Source: Halomonas sp. GD1P12 (GTDB lineage Bacteria; Pseudomonadota; Gammaproteobacteria; Pseudomonadales; Halomonadaceae). From it: 64,000 bases of DNA. Positions within the stretch are counted from its first letter, which is position 1, and each line of letters begins with the position of its first letter. The translations under genes and the position numbers were made by a program. The stretch covers positions 434,001-498,000 of the forward strand of contig NZ_CP107007.1 in NCBI RefSeq assembly GCF_025725645.1, written 5' to 3'. Shown piece by piece: positions 49,601 through 58,714 of the stretch. A model generated the notes under the pieces. That model ran no database searches, was not told where the DNA came from, and saw only the letters and a program-made list of their open reading frames with translations.

Positions 49601-49647
49601 GGCTCACGGATGAGCCACGAAACGCCCCGCCGATTGCGGGGCGTTTT
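49601..49647 (+). terminator. Tandem hairpins terminating the acidic peptide gene
   Basis: The first hairpin is GGCTCA-CGGA-TGAGCC (49601-49616). The second is AACGCCCCGC and GCGGGGCGTT around CGATT (49621-49645), ending in TTTT. The second has the form of an intrinsic terminator. Confidence 0.85.
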
Positions 49648-49751
49648 GCGTTTAAAGGGCCTCGCTACCCCTGATTTGAGCGTTGGGCTAAGGTTAACGT
49701 TCTCCACTACGGCTTGAGCGCTTTCAAGCCGCCGACAGGGATGTACGTTAC

Positions 49752-50858
49752 GTGCCGAGTTTTAACGAAGTGCCGGTATTGCCTCGGATCGAGGGGCGGG
49801 TCGAGGCGATCGATCTGGCCCGCGGTATCGCGATTGGACTGATGATTTTGAGCCACACCGTCAGCGGGCTGGTGGGGATCCCCAACGTGCCCGAGTGGGG
49901 TATGGTGCCGGTGCATCTGCTCACCAAATTTTCCTCGTCGCTGTTCATTACGGTGTTCGGTATCGCGCTGGCAGTGGCGTTTCTGCCGCGCACACAAAAC
50001 GAGGATTGGCCCCAGCGGCGGCTGAAGCTCTGGCTGCGTGGCCTCGAGGTGTGGTTTTGGTACAAGGCGCTGACCATCGTCGAAATGCTGCCCTTCTACG
50101 CCCCCGCCGACATCCTCACCACGCTTTTGTACGGCAACTTCGCCATCTGGGTGGAGATCCTCGGCTTCTACGCCATCGCACTCGTCTGGGTGCCGCTGAT
50201 CCTGCCGCTATGGGCGAAGGCACCGCTGTGGTCGCGGCTAGCGGCGATTGTCGGGTTTACGGCGCTCTCTGCCTGGCTTCAGGGGTTCGATTTCGGCGGC
50301 CACGCCATTTTGAAGGCGCTGCTGGTCGATCATCCCGACTACTACGCCTGGGGGCAGCTAAGTCGCGCACCGCTCATTTTCATCGGGCTTTTGATCGGCG
50401 AGGCGGCGCTTCGCTGTCACGGCGAGCAGGGCGCGCAGCGCCGGCTGGTGCTAGCGTTGATCGCGCTCGGCGCGGTGATGGTCGGTGCTTTTTACGCGCT
50501 ATCCGCAGCCCAGGGCGACGTGTACGCGGCCATGACGGCGGTGGCGAATAACGTCGGCAAGCATCCTCCAGGGCTTGCCTTCATGCTGTTCAGCGTCGGC
50601 GGGGCCTTCATCATTCTGGGCTTGGCATTGACCGGCGGGCGCGCCGCCGCCCGGGCACTTTTGCCGCTGACGCTGGTCGGAAGCGACGCGCTCAAGGCGT
50701 TCATTTTTCATATCGTGATGATCTTTCTGGTGCTGCGCTTTCTGCTGGGCTTGAACGACACCATCACGTACCCCCAAGCGCTGGGCGCCGGGGGGCTTTT
50801 GATTCTTGGCACGGCGCTCTGGATCTGGCTTACCCGCTGGATGGCCGCGCACCGCTAA
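49752..50858 (+). CDS. Membrane acyltransferase-like protein (HGSNAT/DUF1624-type)
   Basis: The protein has 368 residues from a GTG start that lacks a well-spaced ribosome site, so the start is uncertain. It opens with the block RVEAIDLARGIAIGLMILSHTVSG, which is the (R)xxxxDxxRGxxxxxMxxxH pattern of the HGSNAT/DUF1624 and DUF418 acyltransferase-like membrane proteins, with the invariant Asp and His. About ten TM segments follow. Such proteins pass acyl groups to sugars or cell-wall components across the membrane; the substrate here is unknown. It is upstream of a serine beta-lactamase-like gene by 78 bases. Confidence 0.7.
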   Translation: MPSFNEVPVLPRIEGRVEAIDLARGIAIGLMILSHTVSGLVGIPNVPEWGMVPVHLLTKFSSSLFITVFGIALAVAFLPRTQNEDWPQRRLKLWLRGLEVWFWYKALTIVEMLPFYAPADILTTLLYGNFAIWVEILGFYAIALVWVPLILPLWAKAPLWSRLAAIVGFTALSAWLQGFDFGGHAILKALLVDHPDYYAWGQLSRAPLIFIGLLIGEAALRCHGEQGAQRRLVLALIALGAVMVGAFYALSAAQGDVYAAMTAVANNVGKHPPGLAFMLFSVGGAFIILGLALTGGRAAARALLPLTLVGSDALKAFIFHIVMIFLVLRFLLGLNDTITYPQALGAGGLLILGTALWIWLTRWMAAHR

Positions 50859-50936
50859 ACGCTGCGCGGTTCAGGTCGGCCTGAGCATGACGACACAGTA
50901 GTAACGACACAGAAGCAACAATACAGAGGAAACGCT

Positions 50937-52043
50937 TTGCGAGGGTTGATACGCACGCTCCAATACGGGCTTTTACTGGTGGCGCTTTCAATCGCGCTGC
51001 CGGCCCAGGCCGACTGGTATTTTGAAGTCGATAAACAAAGCGCTTGGCAGGGGAGTTTGAGCACGCGGCTGGCCACCGTCGAGGAGGCCTTTGGTGGAGC
51101 GCTGGGCGTCTACGTTCAGAATCTGAAAAGCGGCGAGGCGTTCTCCTGGCAGGCGGATACGCCGTGGTATCTGGCCTCATTGATCAAGGTGCCCGTGGCC
51201 GCCGAGGTGCTGGCCCGGCGCCAGGCAGGCGATCTGACGCTTGACCAGCGTCTGACGCTTGCCCAGAGCGATTTCGTCGACGGCGCGGGCCCGGTGATCT
51301 GGCACGACCCGGGCACGCCGATCTCGATCGAGTATCTGCTCGAACAGATGATCACCGTCAGCGACAACACCGCCACCGATATGCTGATCGACCGCGTCGG
51401 ACTTCCCGCCGTCAACGCCCGGGCGGCGCAGATGGTCGCCGCCAGCGGCGGCGACCCAGGCGAGCTGGGCCCGATCACGACGCTCAAGGGGGTACGCCGG
51501 GGCGTGTACGGCGAGCTGCACCCCGAGGCGCGCTCGCTTGCCGGTACCGACTTCATCGAGCTTCGCAAACACCGCGTCAGCCAGCGCCCCGCGGCGCTGG
51601 CGCGGCGGCTGGGCGCTTCCTCCCAGACCCTTCGCCAGCCCGACTACGCCAGCGCCTTCGATGCCTACCAGCGCACTGGCGAAAACACCGCGACGCTGCG
51701 CGCCTACGGCGATCTGCTCGCCTCGCTCGAAAACGCTGGGCAGGGCGACCTGGACGCCACCCAGCGCCAAGCGCTGATCGAAGTGATGACGCGCACCCGC
51801 TCAGGCCAGGCGCGCTTGACGCGTGGCCTGGGGGAGAGCATTACCTTTGCCCACAAGACCGGTACTCAGCATCACCGAAGCTGCGACGCAGGGCTTGCGT
51901 ACAGCGAGGCGGCTGCGCAAACCGCGGGCCCCTGGGTGATCGTTACCTGCACCCGCGGGGGGCAGCCGCGCGCCGCCCATGAGCAGGCGCTGGCTCGCGT
52001 GGGCGAAGCGCTCAGAATCACCGGCGCGGTAGGCGCACCCTGA
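50937..52043 (+). CDS. Class A beta-lactamase-like serine hydrolase, exported
   Basis: The gene starts with TTG, GAGGA 6 bases upstream (368 residues). The signal peptide ends near LPAQA-DWYFEVD. The penicillin-recognition motifs are all present: SLIK (81-84) with the nucleophile serine, SDN (142-144) and KTGT (307-310). The Glu166 box of true class A enzymes (ExxLN) is not evident to me in the omega-loop region, where GELHPEARS stands, so this may be a peptidase or a weak acyl-enzyme rather than a resistance enzyme. It is longer than TEM-type proteins (about 290) and probably acts on periplasmic cell-wall peptides. Confidence 0.82.
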   Translation: MRGLIRTLQYGLLLVALSIALPAQADWYFEVDKQSAWQGSLSTRLATVEEAFGGALGVYVQNLKSGEAFSWQADTPWYLASLIKVPVAAEVLARRQAGDLTLDQRLTLAQSDFVDGAGPVIWHDPGTPISIEYLLEQMITVSDNTATDMLIDRVGLPAVNARAAQMVAASGGDPGELGPITTLKGVRRGVYGELHPEARSLAGTDFIELRKHRVSQRPAALARRLGASSQTLRQPDYASAFDAYQRTGENTATLRAYGDLLASLENAGQGDLDATQRQALIEVMTRTRSGQARLTRGLGESITFAHKTGTQHHRSCDAGLAYSEAAAQTAGPWVIVTCTRGGQPRAAHEQALARVGEALRITGAVGAP

Positions 52044-52123
52044 GCCCCCAGGTGGGCGGCGTGCGTGTTAAACTGAGGCCTCTAACTCATGGCTCACTTA
52101 AACGAACCCAATGGAGGCTTATC

Positions 52124-52402
52124 ATGGCCAGTGCCAGCGCCCGTCATATTCTGGTAGACAGCGAAGAGCAGTGTCTCGCGCTGAAGCAAGAGATCGAAAA
52201 CGGCCGCGACTTCGCGGACGTGGCAAAAGAGCACTCGAACTGCCCGTCCGGTCGTCAGGGCGGCGAGCTCGGTACCTTCGGCCCCGGCCAGATGGTCCCC
52301 GAGTTCGACAAGGTGGTCTTTAACGGCGAGCTGAACCAGGTCCACGGCCCGGTCCAGACCCAGTTTGGCTACCACCTGCTCGAAGTCACCAGCCGCAGTT
52401 AA
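52124..52402 (+). CDS. ppiC: Peptidyl-prolyl cis-trans isomerase, parvulin type
   Basis: The start is the ATG of [21 protein letters not shown] 6 bases before it; 92 residues, equal to E. coli PpiC (93). The parvulin blocks are [39 protein letters not shown] and [14 protein letters not shown], with the usual cysteine in NCPS. It catalyses proline isomerisation in the cytoplasm. It is probably monocistronic, with the next gene 84 bases on. Confidence 0.96.
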   Translation: MASASARHILVDSEEQCLALKQEIENGRDFADVAKEHSNCPSGRQGGELGTFGPGQMVPEFDKVVFNGELNQVHGPVQTQFGYHLLEVTSRS

Positions 52403-52485
52403 TCGGCCTGTTGCCGGCCGGCCTCACCCGCCGGCCGCTTTGGGCCGCCAGGCACCGTGGCCCGTCGCGGTGTGAGGAGCACGCC

Positions 52486-53421
52486 TTGAACGACCCCATC
52501 ATCTCGATCGAGGGCTTGAATAAAACCTACGAAGGTGGCTTTCAAGCGCTCAAGCACGTGGATTTGTCCATCCAGCGTGGCGAAATTTTTGCGCTGCTCG
52601 GCCCGAACGGCGCGGGCAAGACCACCCTGATCAGTCTGGTATGCGGGCTGGTCAACCCAAGCGCCGGGCGCGTGAGCGTCGACGGCTTCGACAACGTCAA
52701 GCAGTACCGCCAGGCGCGCGAGCGCATCGGCCTGGTGCCCCAGGAGCTGACCAACGAGGCGTTTGAAACGGTCTGGAACACGGTGAGCTTCAGCCGCGGG
52801 CTGTTTGGCAAAGCGCCAAACCCGGCCCACATCGAAAAGGTGCTCAAGTCGCTGGCGCTGTGGGACAAGCGCAATAACCGCCTGATCACGCTTTCCGGTG
52901 GCATGAAGCGCCGCGTATTGATCGCCAAGGCACTCTCCCACGAGCCGCGTATCCTGTTTCTCGACGAGCCCACCGCCGGCGTGGACGTGGCGCTACGCCG
53001 CGACATGTGGGAGGTGGTGCGCAAGCTTCGCGACGACGGCGTCACCATCATACTCACCACCCACTACATCGAAGAGGCCGAGGAGATGGCCGATCGCATC
53101 GGCGTGATCAACGGCGGTGAAGTGGTGTTGGTGGAAGAGAAAGCCGCGCTGATGAAAAAGCTCGGCAGCAAGCAGCTCACTCTTGAGCTACACACGCCGC
53201 TGCCGGCACTGCCGCCGCGCCTGCAGGTCGACACCCTGACGCTGAGTGGTGATGGCCGCTCGCTGGTGTATACCTACGATGGTCACCAGGAAGAGGAGGG
53301 CCGCGGCGTGTCAGCGCTTTTGAGCGTGCTCAACGAAGAGGAGATCCTGGTGAAGGATTTACATACCCGGCAGAGCTCGCTGGAGGATATTTTCGTCGAT
53401 CTGGTCAAGGAGCGCTCATGA
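52486..53421 (+). CDS. yadG: ABC-2 type exporter ATP-binding protein (YadG-like)
   Basis: I start at TTG (311 residues) because GAGGAG lies 7-8 bases upstream; no ATG fits. Walker [10 protein letters not shown] is near 39-47, Q-loop [10 protein letters not shown], signature [15 protein letters not shown], Walker [13 protein letters not shown] and H-loop [13 protein letters not shown]. It closely follows E. coli YadG (308) in length and in [16 protein letters not shown]. The stop overlaps the permease start by 4 bases. The exported substrate is unknown. Confidence 0.88.
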   Translation: MNDPIISIEGLNKTYEGGFQALKHVDLSIQRGEIFALLGPNGAGKTTLISLVCGLVNPSAGRVSVDGFDNVKQYRQARERIGLVPQELTNEAFETVWNTVSFSRGLFGKAPNPAHIEKVLKSLALWDKRNNRLITLSGGMKRRVLIAKALSHEPRILFLDEPTAGVDVALRRDMWEVVRKLRDDGVTIILTTHYIEEAEEMADRIGVINGGEVVLVEEKAALMKKLGSKQLTLELHTPLPALPPRLQVDTLTLSGDGRSLVYTYDGHQEEEGRGVSALLSVLNEEEILVKDLHTRQSSLEDIFVDLVKERS

Positions 53422-54179
53422 ATCTCTACCCCGTCCGTTCGATCTACATGGCGGAAATGGCGCGCACCCGGCGCACGCTGTTGCAAAGCATCGTCTCGCC
53501 GGTGATCTCCACCTCGCTCTACTTCGTGGTATTTGGCGCGGCGATCGGCTCGCGCATTAGCGAGATCAACGGCGTGAGCTACGGCGCCTTTATCGTGCCC
53601 GGGTTGATCATGCTGATGCTTCTGACCCAGAGCGTGTCGAATGCCTCCTTCGGTATCTTCTTTCCCAAGTTTTCCGGCAGCATCTACGAAATTCTGTCGG
53701 CGCCCATTTCGTATCTGGAAGTGGTGGTGGGCTACGTGGGCGCGGCGGCGTCGAAGTCGATGCTGTTGGGGCTGATCATTCTCGGCACGTCGAGCTTTTT
53801 CGTGCCGCTGGAGATCGCTCATCCATTCTGGATGCTCGCCTTTCTGGTACTCACCGCCGTGACCTTCAGCCTGCTGGGTTTCATCATTGGTATCTGGGCG
53901 GATGGCTTCGACAAGCTGCAGATCGTGCCGCTTCTGATCATCACGCCGCTGACGTTTCTGGGCGGCAGCTTCTACTCCATCGATATGCTCCCGCCGTTTT
54001 GGCAGGCCGTGACGCTGGCCAACCCGGTGGTGTATCTGATCAGCGGCTTTCGCTGGAGCTTCTACGGCATCAGCGATGTCAGCCTCTGGGCGAGTGTCGG
54101 CATGGTCGCGCTCTTTCTCGCCGTGAGCCTGGCCATGGTGGGCTGGATTTTCCACACTGGCTACCGGCTCAAGCCTTGA
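53418..54179 (+). CDS. yadH: ABC-2 type exporter permease (YadH-like)
   Basis: The protein has 253 residues, near E. coli YadH (256), with six TM segments. The ABC-2 blocks are [52 protein letters not shown], and [20 protein letters not shown] with the LGGSFYS loop. It forms the membrane part of the exporter with the ATPase. Its ATG lies inside the YadG-like gene end, so translation is coupled. Confidence 0.9.
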   Translation: MNLYPVRSIYMAEMARTRRTLLQSIVSPVISTSLYFVVFGAAIGSRISEINGVSYGAFIVPGLIMLMLLTQSVSNASFGIFFPKFSGSIYEILSAPISYLEVVVGYVGAAASKSMLLGLIILGTSSFFVPLEIAHPFWMLAFLVLTAVTFSLLGFIIGIWADGFDKLQIVPLLIITPLTFLGGSFYSIDMLPPFWQAVTLANPVVYLISGFRWSFYGISDVSLWASVGMVALFLAVSLAMVGWIFHTGYRLKP

Positions 54180-54220
54180 CCCCTTTCGATCGTTCAACCG
54201 CTTAAAAGGCTCGTTTCTCT

Positions 54221-55234
54221 ATGCCGCTTTTGCAAAGCATCGTGCACCGTTTGGACCCTACACTTGACGGCGAACGCCTGACCGTCACCGCTGCCCCGGG
54301 GCCTGCCGACAGTAATGACGACACGATGGCCGCGTTGGTCAGCAAGCTCGCGGACACCTACAACACCAAGGCGAAGGGCTGGGGGCGGTTTGCCAGCGAA
54401 GGCGAGCAGGCCGGGCCGCTGGTGGCCTGGCTCGACGCGTATTCGAAAGGCGAGCTTGAGTTCGAAGCGCTGAGCACTCAGCTGACCGAGCGGCTGGCCC
54501 GCGAATTACAGGAAACGCTCTCGGTGGGCGGCTATCTGGTCATCGCCCATCAGCGCCAAGGCGATACCGAAACGTTTTTTTTCGCACTGTTACATCAGCG
54601 TGAAGGCATCGGCATCGGGGAGGCGCACCAGGCGGTGCCCGCCGCCCAGCTCAATACTCAGCAGCTCACCCTGGCCGCGCGGGTCAATCTGACCCAGTGG
54701 CAGCAGGGCGATGGTGCGGGCAGCCAGCAGTACGTTTCGTTTTTGAAAGACCGCGGCGCGAAGAAGCTGGCCGACGGTGTGGCGGCGGTGCTCGGCATGG
54801 AGGAGGGCATCGATGCCCCGGCGGAGACCCGCACGCTGCTCAAGGCGTTCAGCGACTACGTGGAAAGCGAAGACCTCGACGAGGAGGCCAGTCGCGAGAA
54901 GACCGAGTCGCTGGTGGACTACGCCCACGAGCAGATGCGCCGGGGCGAGCCGATGACGCTCGAGGAGCTTTCGGGACTGGTCGACGAGCAAGCACCCAGG
55001 GCGTTCTATGAGCACATTCGCAACGCCGACTACGGCCTTTCGCCGGAGATTCCGCCGGACAAGAAAACGCTGAGCCAGTTTCGTCGCTTTACCGGCCGCG
55101 CTGGTGGCGTCTCGATCAGCTTCGACTCGCACCTTTTGGGTTCGAGCATCGAGTACGACGAAGGCCAGGACCGGCTGATCATCAAGCAGGTGCCCAGGCA
55201 GCTCAAGGAGCAGCTCGCCAAGCGCAAGGAGTGA
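54221..55234 (+). CDS. yejK: Nucleoid-associated protein YejK (NdpA)
   Basis: The protein has 337 residues, near E. coli YejK (335). It binds DNA and is found in the nucleoid. The conserved portions include an acidic N-terminus, AKGWGRFASEGEQAG (about 50-64), LAREL then GGYLVIAHQRQGDTETFFFALLHQREGIGI, and the C-terminal KKTLSQFRRFTGRAGGVSISFDSHLLGSSIEYDEG. No signal or TM is seen. It is 41 bases after the YadH-like gene, perhaps with its own promoter. The start is a plain ATG. Confidence 0.9.
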   Translation: MPLLQSIVHRLDPTLDGERLTVTAAPGPADSNDDTMAALVSKLADTYNTKAKGWGRFASEGEQAGPLVAWLDAYSKGELEFEALSTQLTERLARELQETLSVGGYLVIAHQRQGDTETFFFALLHQREGIGIGEAHQAVPAAQLNTQQLTLAARVNLTQWQQGDGAGSQQYVSFLKDRGAKKLADGVAAVLGMEEGIDAPAETRTLLKAFSDYVESEDLDEEASREKTESLVDYAHEQMRRGEPMTLEELSGLVDEQAPRAFYEHIRNADYGLSPEIPPDKKTLSQFRRFTGRAGGVSISFDSHLLGSSIEYDEGQDRLIIKQVPRQLKEQLAKRKE

Positions 55235-55314
55235 CCTTTCTGCGCGGCGGCGAGTCAGTAGATAGACGTGTGAGGATGATCAAGGACGCGGCAAGCGTTT
55301 AAAAGGAGAGGGCC

Positions 55315-55779
55315 ATGCTGGAGGCAATTCGAGACTTTTTTCACGACGCGCTGGCCGCACCGGAAGGGCGCGAGAACCATCACCTGACGCTGGAACTCGC
55401 CACGGCGGCGCTTCTGTGCGAAGTGATGCGCGCCGACTACGAGCAAACCCCGCAGGAGCAGGCGGCGCTCAAGCAGATGCTGATGACGCGCTATCGATTG
55501 GATGACGCGCGGGTAAGCGAGCTGATGGCGCTGGCCGAAGCGGAGGTCGATGAGGCGGTCGACCACTACCAGTTCGTCAGCCTCATCAAGGAGCACTACG
55601 ACTACGCCCAGCGCTTCGAGCTGGTAGCGCTGATGTGGCAGCTGGCCTGGGCGGACGGCAGCGTCGACCCGCTCGAGGAGCACCGCATTCGCCGCCTGGC
55701 GGATCTTCTGCATGTCAGCCACCGCGATTTCATTCGCGCCAAGCTCGACGTCCAGGAGCAGCGCCCACCCCATGCGTGA
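55315..55779 (+). CDS. TerB-family protein
   Basis: The protein has 154 residues, all-helical, with acidic patches. The TerB fold shows in LTLELATAALLCEVMRADYEQTPQEQAALKQML and RFELVALMWQLAWADGSVDPLEEHRIRRLADLL, where the family has metal-binding acidic residues. It is cytoplasmic. It overlaps the ExoD-like gene by 8 bases, so the two form an operon. Not next to other ter genes, so a tellurite role is not implied. Confidence 0.88.
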   Translation: MLEAIRDFFHDALAAPEGRENHHLTLELATAALLCEVMRADYEQTPQEQAALKQMLMTRYRLDDARVSELMALAEAEVDEAVDHYQFVSLIKEHYDYAQRFELVALMWQLAWADGSVDPLEEHRIRRLADLLHVSHRDFIRAKLDVQEQRPPHA

Positions 55780-56365
55780 TGACAACGATGCGTCCAGCCT
55801 GACCGAGCTTTTGGATGCGCTGGATCAAATGGAAAACGAGAAGACTCGCGTCAGCGTCGAGGACATTGTCGACGCCGTGGGGCGGCGCTCTTTCGGGCCG
55901 ATGCTGCTGGTGGCGGGGCTGATCGTGTTGGCACCGGTCGTCGGCGATATCCCCGGGGTGCCCACCCTGATGGCCGCACTGGTACTGCTGACCTCGAGCC
56001 AGCTGCTGTTCGGGCGCCGCTTTTTTTGGCTTCCGCGCTGGCTTTTGAACCGCTCGGTGTCGCGCAAGGGGTTCGACAAGGCGCTCAGATGGATGCGCAA
56101 GCCCGGGCGCTGGGTCGACGGGCTGATGGGCGTGCGTTTGGCGTGGATGAGCGGCTATCTGGGCATGCGCGCAACGGCGCTGGCCTGCGCGCTGATCGCG
56201 CTGGCCATGCCGCCCATGGAGTTTGTCCCCTTTTCCGCCAATGGCGCGGGCCTGGCGCTGACGCTTTATGGACTGGGGCTGGTCGCCAGGGACGGGCTGG
56301 TGCTGGCTCTGGGGTTTCTAATCACCGGCGCCACGTTTACCGCGATTCTCGTTTATTTTCTATAG
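55772..56365 (+). CDS. ExoD-family membrane protein
   Basis: I start at the ATG of MRDDNDASSLTELLDAL (197 residues). The ExoD family (PF06055) motif is VEDIVDAVGRRSFGPMLLVAGLIVLAPVVGDIPGVPTLMAALVLLTSSQLL. About five TM segments follow. ExoD in rhizobia affects exopolysaccharide and alkaline tolerance, but the mechanism is not known. It overlaps the TerB-like gene; GGAG lies 14-15 bases before the ATG, longer than usual, so its translation probably depends on coupling. Confidence 0.85.
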   Translation: MRDDNDASSLTELLDALDQMENEKTRVSVEDIVDAVGRRSFGPMLLVAGLIVLAPVVGDIPGVPTLMAALVLLTSSQLLFGRRFFWLPRWLLNRSVSRKGFDKALRWMRKPGRWVDGLMGVRLAWMSGYLGMRATALACALIALAMPPMEFVPFSANGAGLALTLYGLGLVARDGLVLALGFLITGATFTAILVYFL

Positions 56366-56419
56366 CGTGACGTGATCCTGCACCGTGCAGGCGTTTGATC
56401 GATCACTCAAGGAGAATGC

Positions 56420-56977
56420 ATGTCAGAGTCACAACCACCACCGCCTAAAACGCCAGACGAGCAGTCCAGCTGGGAGCGGCGTATCGAAACCGTGCTATGG
56501 CGATCACGCTTTCTGGTGTTACTGGCGGTCGTGCCGAGCCTGCTGGGATCCATTGCGTTGTTCGTTGTTGGCACGCTGGATATCGTCAGCGTTGTACTCG
56601 ATGTGGTCCGCTACTATCTGCTGGATAGCAGCCAGAACATTCATGATACGCTGGTGCCTGACATCATCATTGCGGTGGACATCTACCTGATCGCCATCGT
56701 GCTGCTGATTTTTAGCCTGGGGATCTATCGACTTTTCGTGTCACGCATCGATCAGGCTGAAGCGCGCTATCCCCGTCACCCCTTCAACGTTGCCTCGCTC
56801 GATCAACTCAAGGACAAGATCACCCGGGTGGTGATCCTGGCCGTCATCATCGAGTTCTTTCGCGCCGTGGTGGATATTCGCTTCACGACGCCGCTCGAGG
56901 CCATTTATCTAGCGCTTTCAGTGCTGGCGCTGGCCGCTACGCTCTACCTGATGAGCCAGTCGCACAAAAGAGAGTGA
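56420..56977 (+). CDS. YqhA/UPF0114 family membrane protein
   Basis: The protein has 185 residues. WERRIETVLWRSRFLVLLAVVPSL is the family opening, and the block KITRVVILAVIIEFFRAVVDIRF then LEAIYLALSVLALAATLYLM matches YqhA. Four TM segments are visible. Compared with E. coli YqhA (164) there is a Pro-rich N-terminal extension of about 20 residues. Function unknown. AAGGAG lies 5 bases before the ATG. Confidence 0.88.
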   Translation: MSESQPPPPKTPDEQSSWERRIETVLWRSRFLVLLAVVPSLLGSIALFVVGTLDIVSVVLDVVRYYLLDSSQNIHDTLVPDIIIAVDIYLIAIVLLIFSLGIYRLFVSRIDQAEARYPRHPFNVASLDQLKDKITRVVILAVIIEFFRAVVDIRFTTPLEAIYLALSVLALAATLYLMSQSHKRE

Positions 56978-57012
56978 ATGAAAGAGCAACGCGCCGCGTG
57001 ACCCAGCGAGCA

Positions 57013-58023
57013 TTAGCGTGGCGCTTGTAACAAGCGGGCTACCAGCCGATTCAGCTGCTGCTGGAACTGCCCACCGGGGGAAGGCGGGTTGGGGTTGGAG
57101 GTGATCGCCACCGTCATCGCGCGCTCCGGGATCACGAACAGTGCCTGGCCGCCGTAGCCGCGCCCGTAGTAAACCGGCGTGTCGCCGAAAGTGGTCACGA
57201 ACCAGCCAAGCCCATAGCCATCCCCCGCCCAGGGCGACCGGCCCCGCGGCGTCCAGGACGCCTCCACATAGCCTTCCGGTAATATACGCTCGCCATCGAC
57301 TACGCCATCCAGCCGGTACAGCTCACCGATCTCGACCAGCGCGCGCGGTGAGAGCTGCATGTCGTTGCCGCCAAAAAAAACGCCTTGTGGGTCCTGCAGC
57401 CAGCGGGGGAGGGTGATGTGAAGAGGCTCAGCCAACAGGCGCTGGGCAAGCTGGTAGGTGGATTCACCGCTGCCGTAAGTAAGTGCGGCGGAGACCAGGT
57501 GGCTCGAGCCGGTGGAGTAGAGCATGCGCCCGCCGGGCTCGTCCACGAAGGGGCGAGAAAGGGCGTTTTCCACCCAGTTGGGGCTCGCGACCCAGCCGCT
57601 GTAGTTCTCGCCGGAGGTACGCTCGAGCCCCGCCTGCATGGAAAGCAGGTTCTCGAGGGTGATGTCACTGACGCGCGGGTCCAGCCCCGCCGGCACGCGC
57701 TCACCCAGTAGTTCGACCAACCGCTGGTCGAGGGAGTCGATTACGCCGGCTTCAATCGCCGCACCGGTAATGGCCGCCAGCACCGTCTTGGAGAGCGACT
57801 TCACGTTGACCGGCGTGCTCGTCCCCGGCCCACCCTGATGAAATTCATGTACCCGATGCCCGTCCACCGCCACCACGACCGTATGCAGCCGGTCGAGCGC
57901 ACTGGCCTGCTCATCGAGCGCCTTGAAGGCCGCGTCGGAGGGCGTTTGGGCCAGCGCCCCTTCGCTCAAGAGCGCTAGCCCCAGCGCGAGCATTACCGCT
58001 TGAGAGAACATTCGCACGCGCAT
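57013..58023 (-). CDS. Class C beta-lactamase-related serine hydrolase, exported
   Basis: I start at the ATG of MRVRMFSQAVMLALG (336 residues) with AAGGAAAAG upstream; the frame is open 62 codons further without a site. The signal peptide ends near EGALA-QTPSD. SLSK (76-79) is the nucleophile motif and YSTGS (169-173) the Tyr-x-(N/S) type motif; DGYGLGWFVTTFGDTPVYYGRGYGGQALFVIPE is the C-terminal block. Members are esterases, D-amino-acid peptidases or other hydrolases, rarely drug-resistance enzymes. Substrate unknown. Confidence 0.82.
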   Translation of the reverse strand: MRVRMFSQAVMLALGLALLSEGALAQTPSDAAFKALDEQASALDRLHTVVVAVDGHRVHEFHQGGPGTSTPVNVKSLSKTVLAAITGAAIEAGVIDSLDQRLVELLGERVPAGLDPRVSDITLENLLSMQAGLERTSGENYSGWVASPNWVENALSRPFVDEPGGRMLYSTGSSHLVSAALTYGSGESTYQLAQRLLAEPLHITLPRWLQDPQGVFFGGNDMQLSPRALVEIGELYRLDGVVDGERILPEGYVEASWTPRGRSPWAGDGYGLGWFVTTFGDTPVYYGRGYGGQALFVIPERAMTVAITSNPNPPSPGGQFQQQLNRLVARLLQAPR

Positions 58024-58195
58024 GGCTTTTCCTTTTGCAATGCCAACGAGGCTTTCAAAAAGCGTAGAGCGTGCGGCGGTTGCGCGCACGTAAATTACGC
58101 AAACCGCCCGAAAGCCTGCTAGGATGAGAATGTTGCCTCGATGGGTAAGCAACCCTTTGATTTTCCTAAAACGCAAAAAAGCAAGGAGCGCCGCA

Positions 58196-58270
58196 ATGCG
58201 TAACATCATCTATATCGTGGGTCTGGTCGTCGTCGTGCTGTTCATTCTTTCGATGCTTGGCCTGCGCTAA
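58196..58270 (+). CDS. 24-residue membrane microprotein
   Basis: The reading frame encodes M-R-N-I-I-Y then a hydrophobic stretch IVGLVVVVLFILSMLGL and ends R. AAGGAG lies 7 bases before the ATG, and a strong intrinsic terminator begins 22 bases after the stop, so it is a complete transcription unit. The peptide is one TM helix with a positive residue at each end. Short proteins beginning like this occur, to my memory, in many gammaproteobacteria without assigned function. It is below the usual annotation length limit. Confidence 0.75.
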   Translation: MRNIIYIVGLVVVVLFILSMLGLR

Positions 58271-58291
58271 TCAAGGCGCCGTGCCAAACAC

Positions 58292-58317
58292 AAACGCCCG
58301 CAAATGCGGGCGTTTTT
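58292..58317 (+). terminator. Intrinsic terminator after the microprotein gene
   Basis: AAACGCCCGCA and TGCGGGCGTTT pair perfectly around AA, and the T-run extends to TTTTT. The left arm begins with an A-run, so it could also end transcription of the minus-strand gene at 58341. Confidence 0.88.
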
Positions 58318-58340
58318 ACGTTCGAGCGGAGCCTTTTGCG

Positions 58341-58658
58341 CTAGGCGCAGTCCGCCGCGCCCTGACCGAACAGGTCGAACATGATGTCCCGGCCAAGGGC
58401 GGTCAGCACGAAACGCCCTTCCTGATTGGTCATTCCCGCCGCGTTTGATTCAAGCATTTCACGACACGCCGCCCAGCCCACGTTCTGCTCATCGAGCACT
58501 GCCGTGTCACGCCTGGCCAGCCCGCACTGAGGCAGCGTTACGGTTTCCAGCACATGGCCATTCACGTACAAAAGCTCTGCCAGCGTGAACAGGCACTGAC
58601 GCAGCCGAGACGCGTCTACGGCGGCAGGGGCGGCGGGGGTGTCACCTTCGCAGGGCAT
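58341..58658 (-). CDS. Hypothetical cytoplasmic protein
   Basis: I choose the ATG of MPCEGDTPAAPAAVDAS (105 residues), since GGAG is 6 bases upstream; an ATG four codons earlier has no site. Soluble and helical, with RLRQCLFTLAELLYVNGHVLETVTL, an acidic stretch and VLTALGRDIMFDLFGQG at the end. It resembles a small winged-helix or regulatory protein but I do not recognise it. A palindrome 57-72 bases upstream may be its operator. Confidence 0.55.
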   Translation of the reverse strand: MPCEGDTPAAPAAVDASRLRQCLFTLAELLYVNGHVLETVTLPQCGLARRDTAVLDEQNVGWAACREMLESNAAGMTNQEGRFVLTALGRDIMFDLFGQGAADCA

Positions 58659-58714
58659 TGAATGCTCCATCGATTAACGAACAACGTTTCCCTAGTGTAA
58701 TGGAGCTGACCTAT

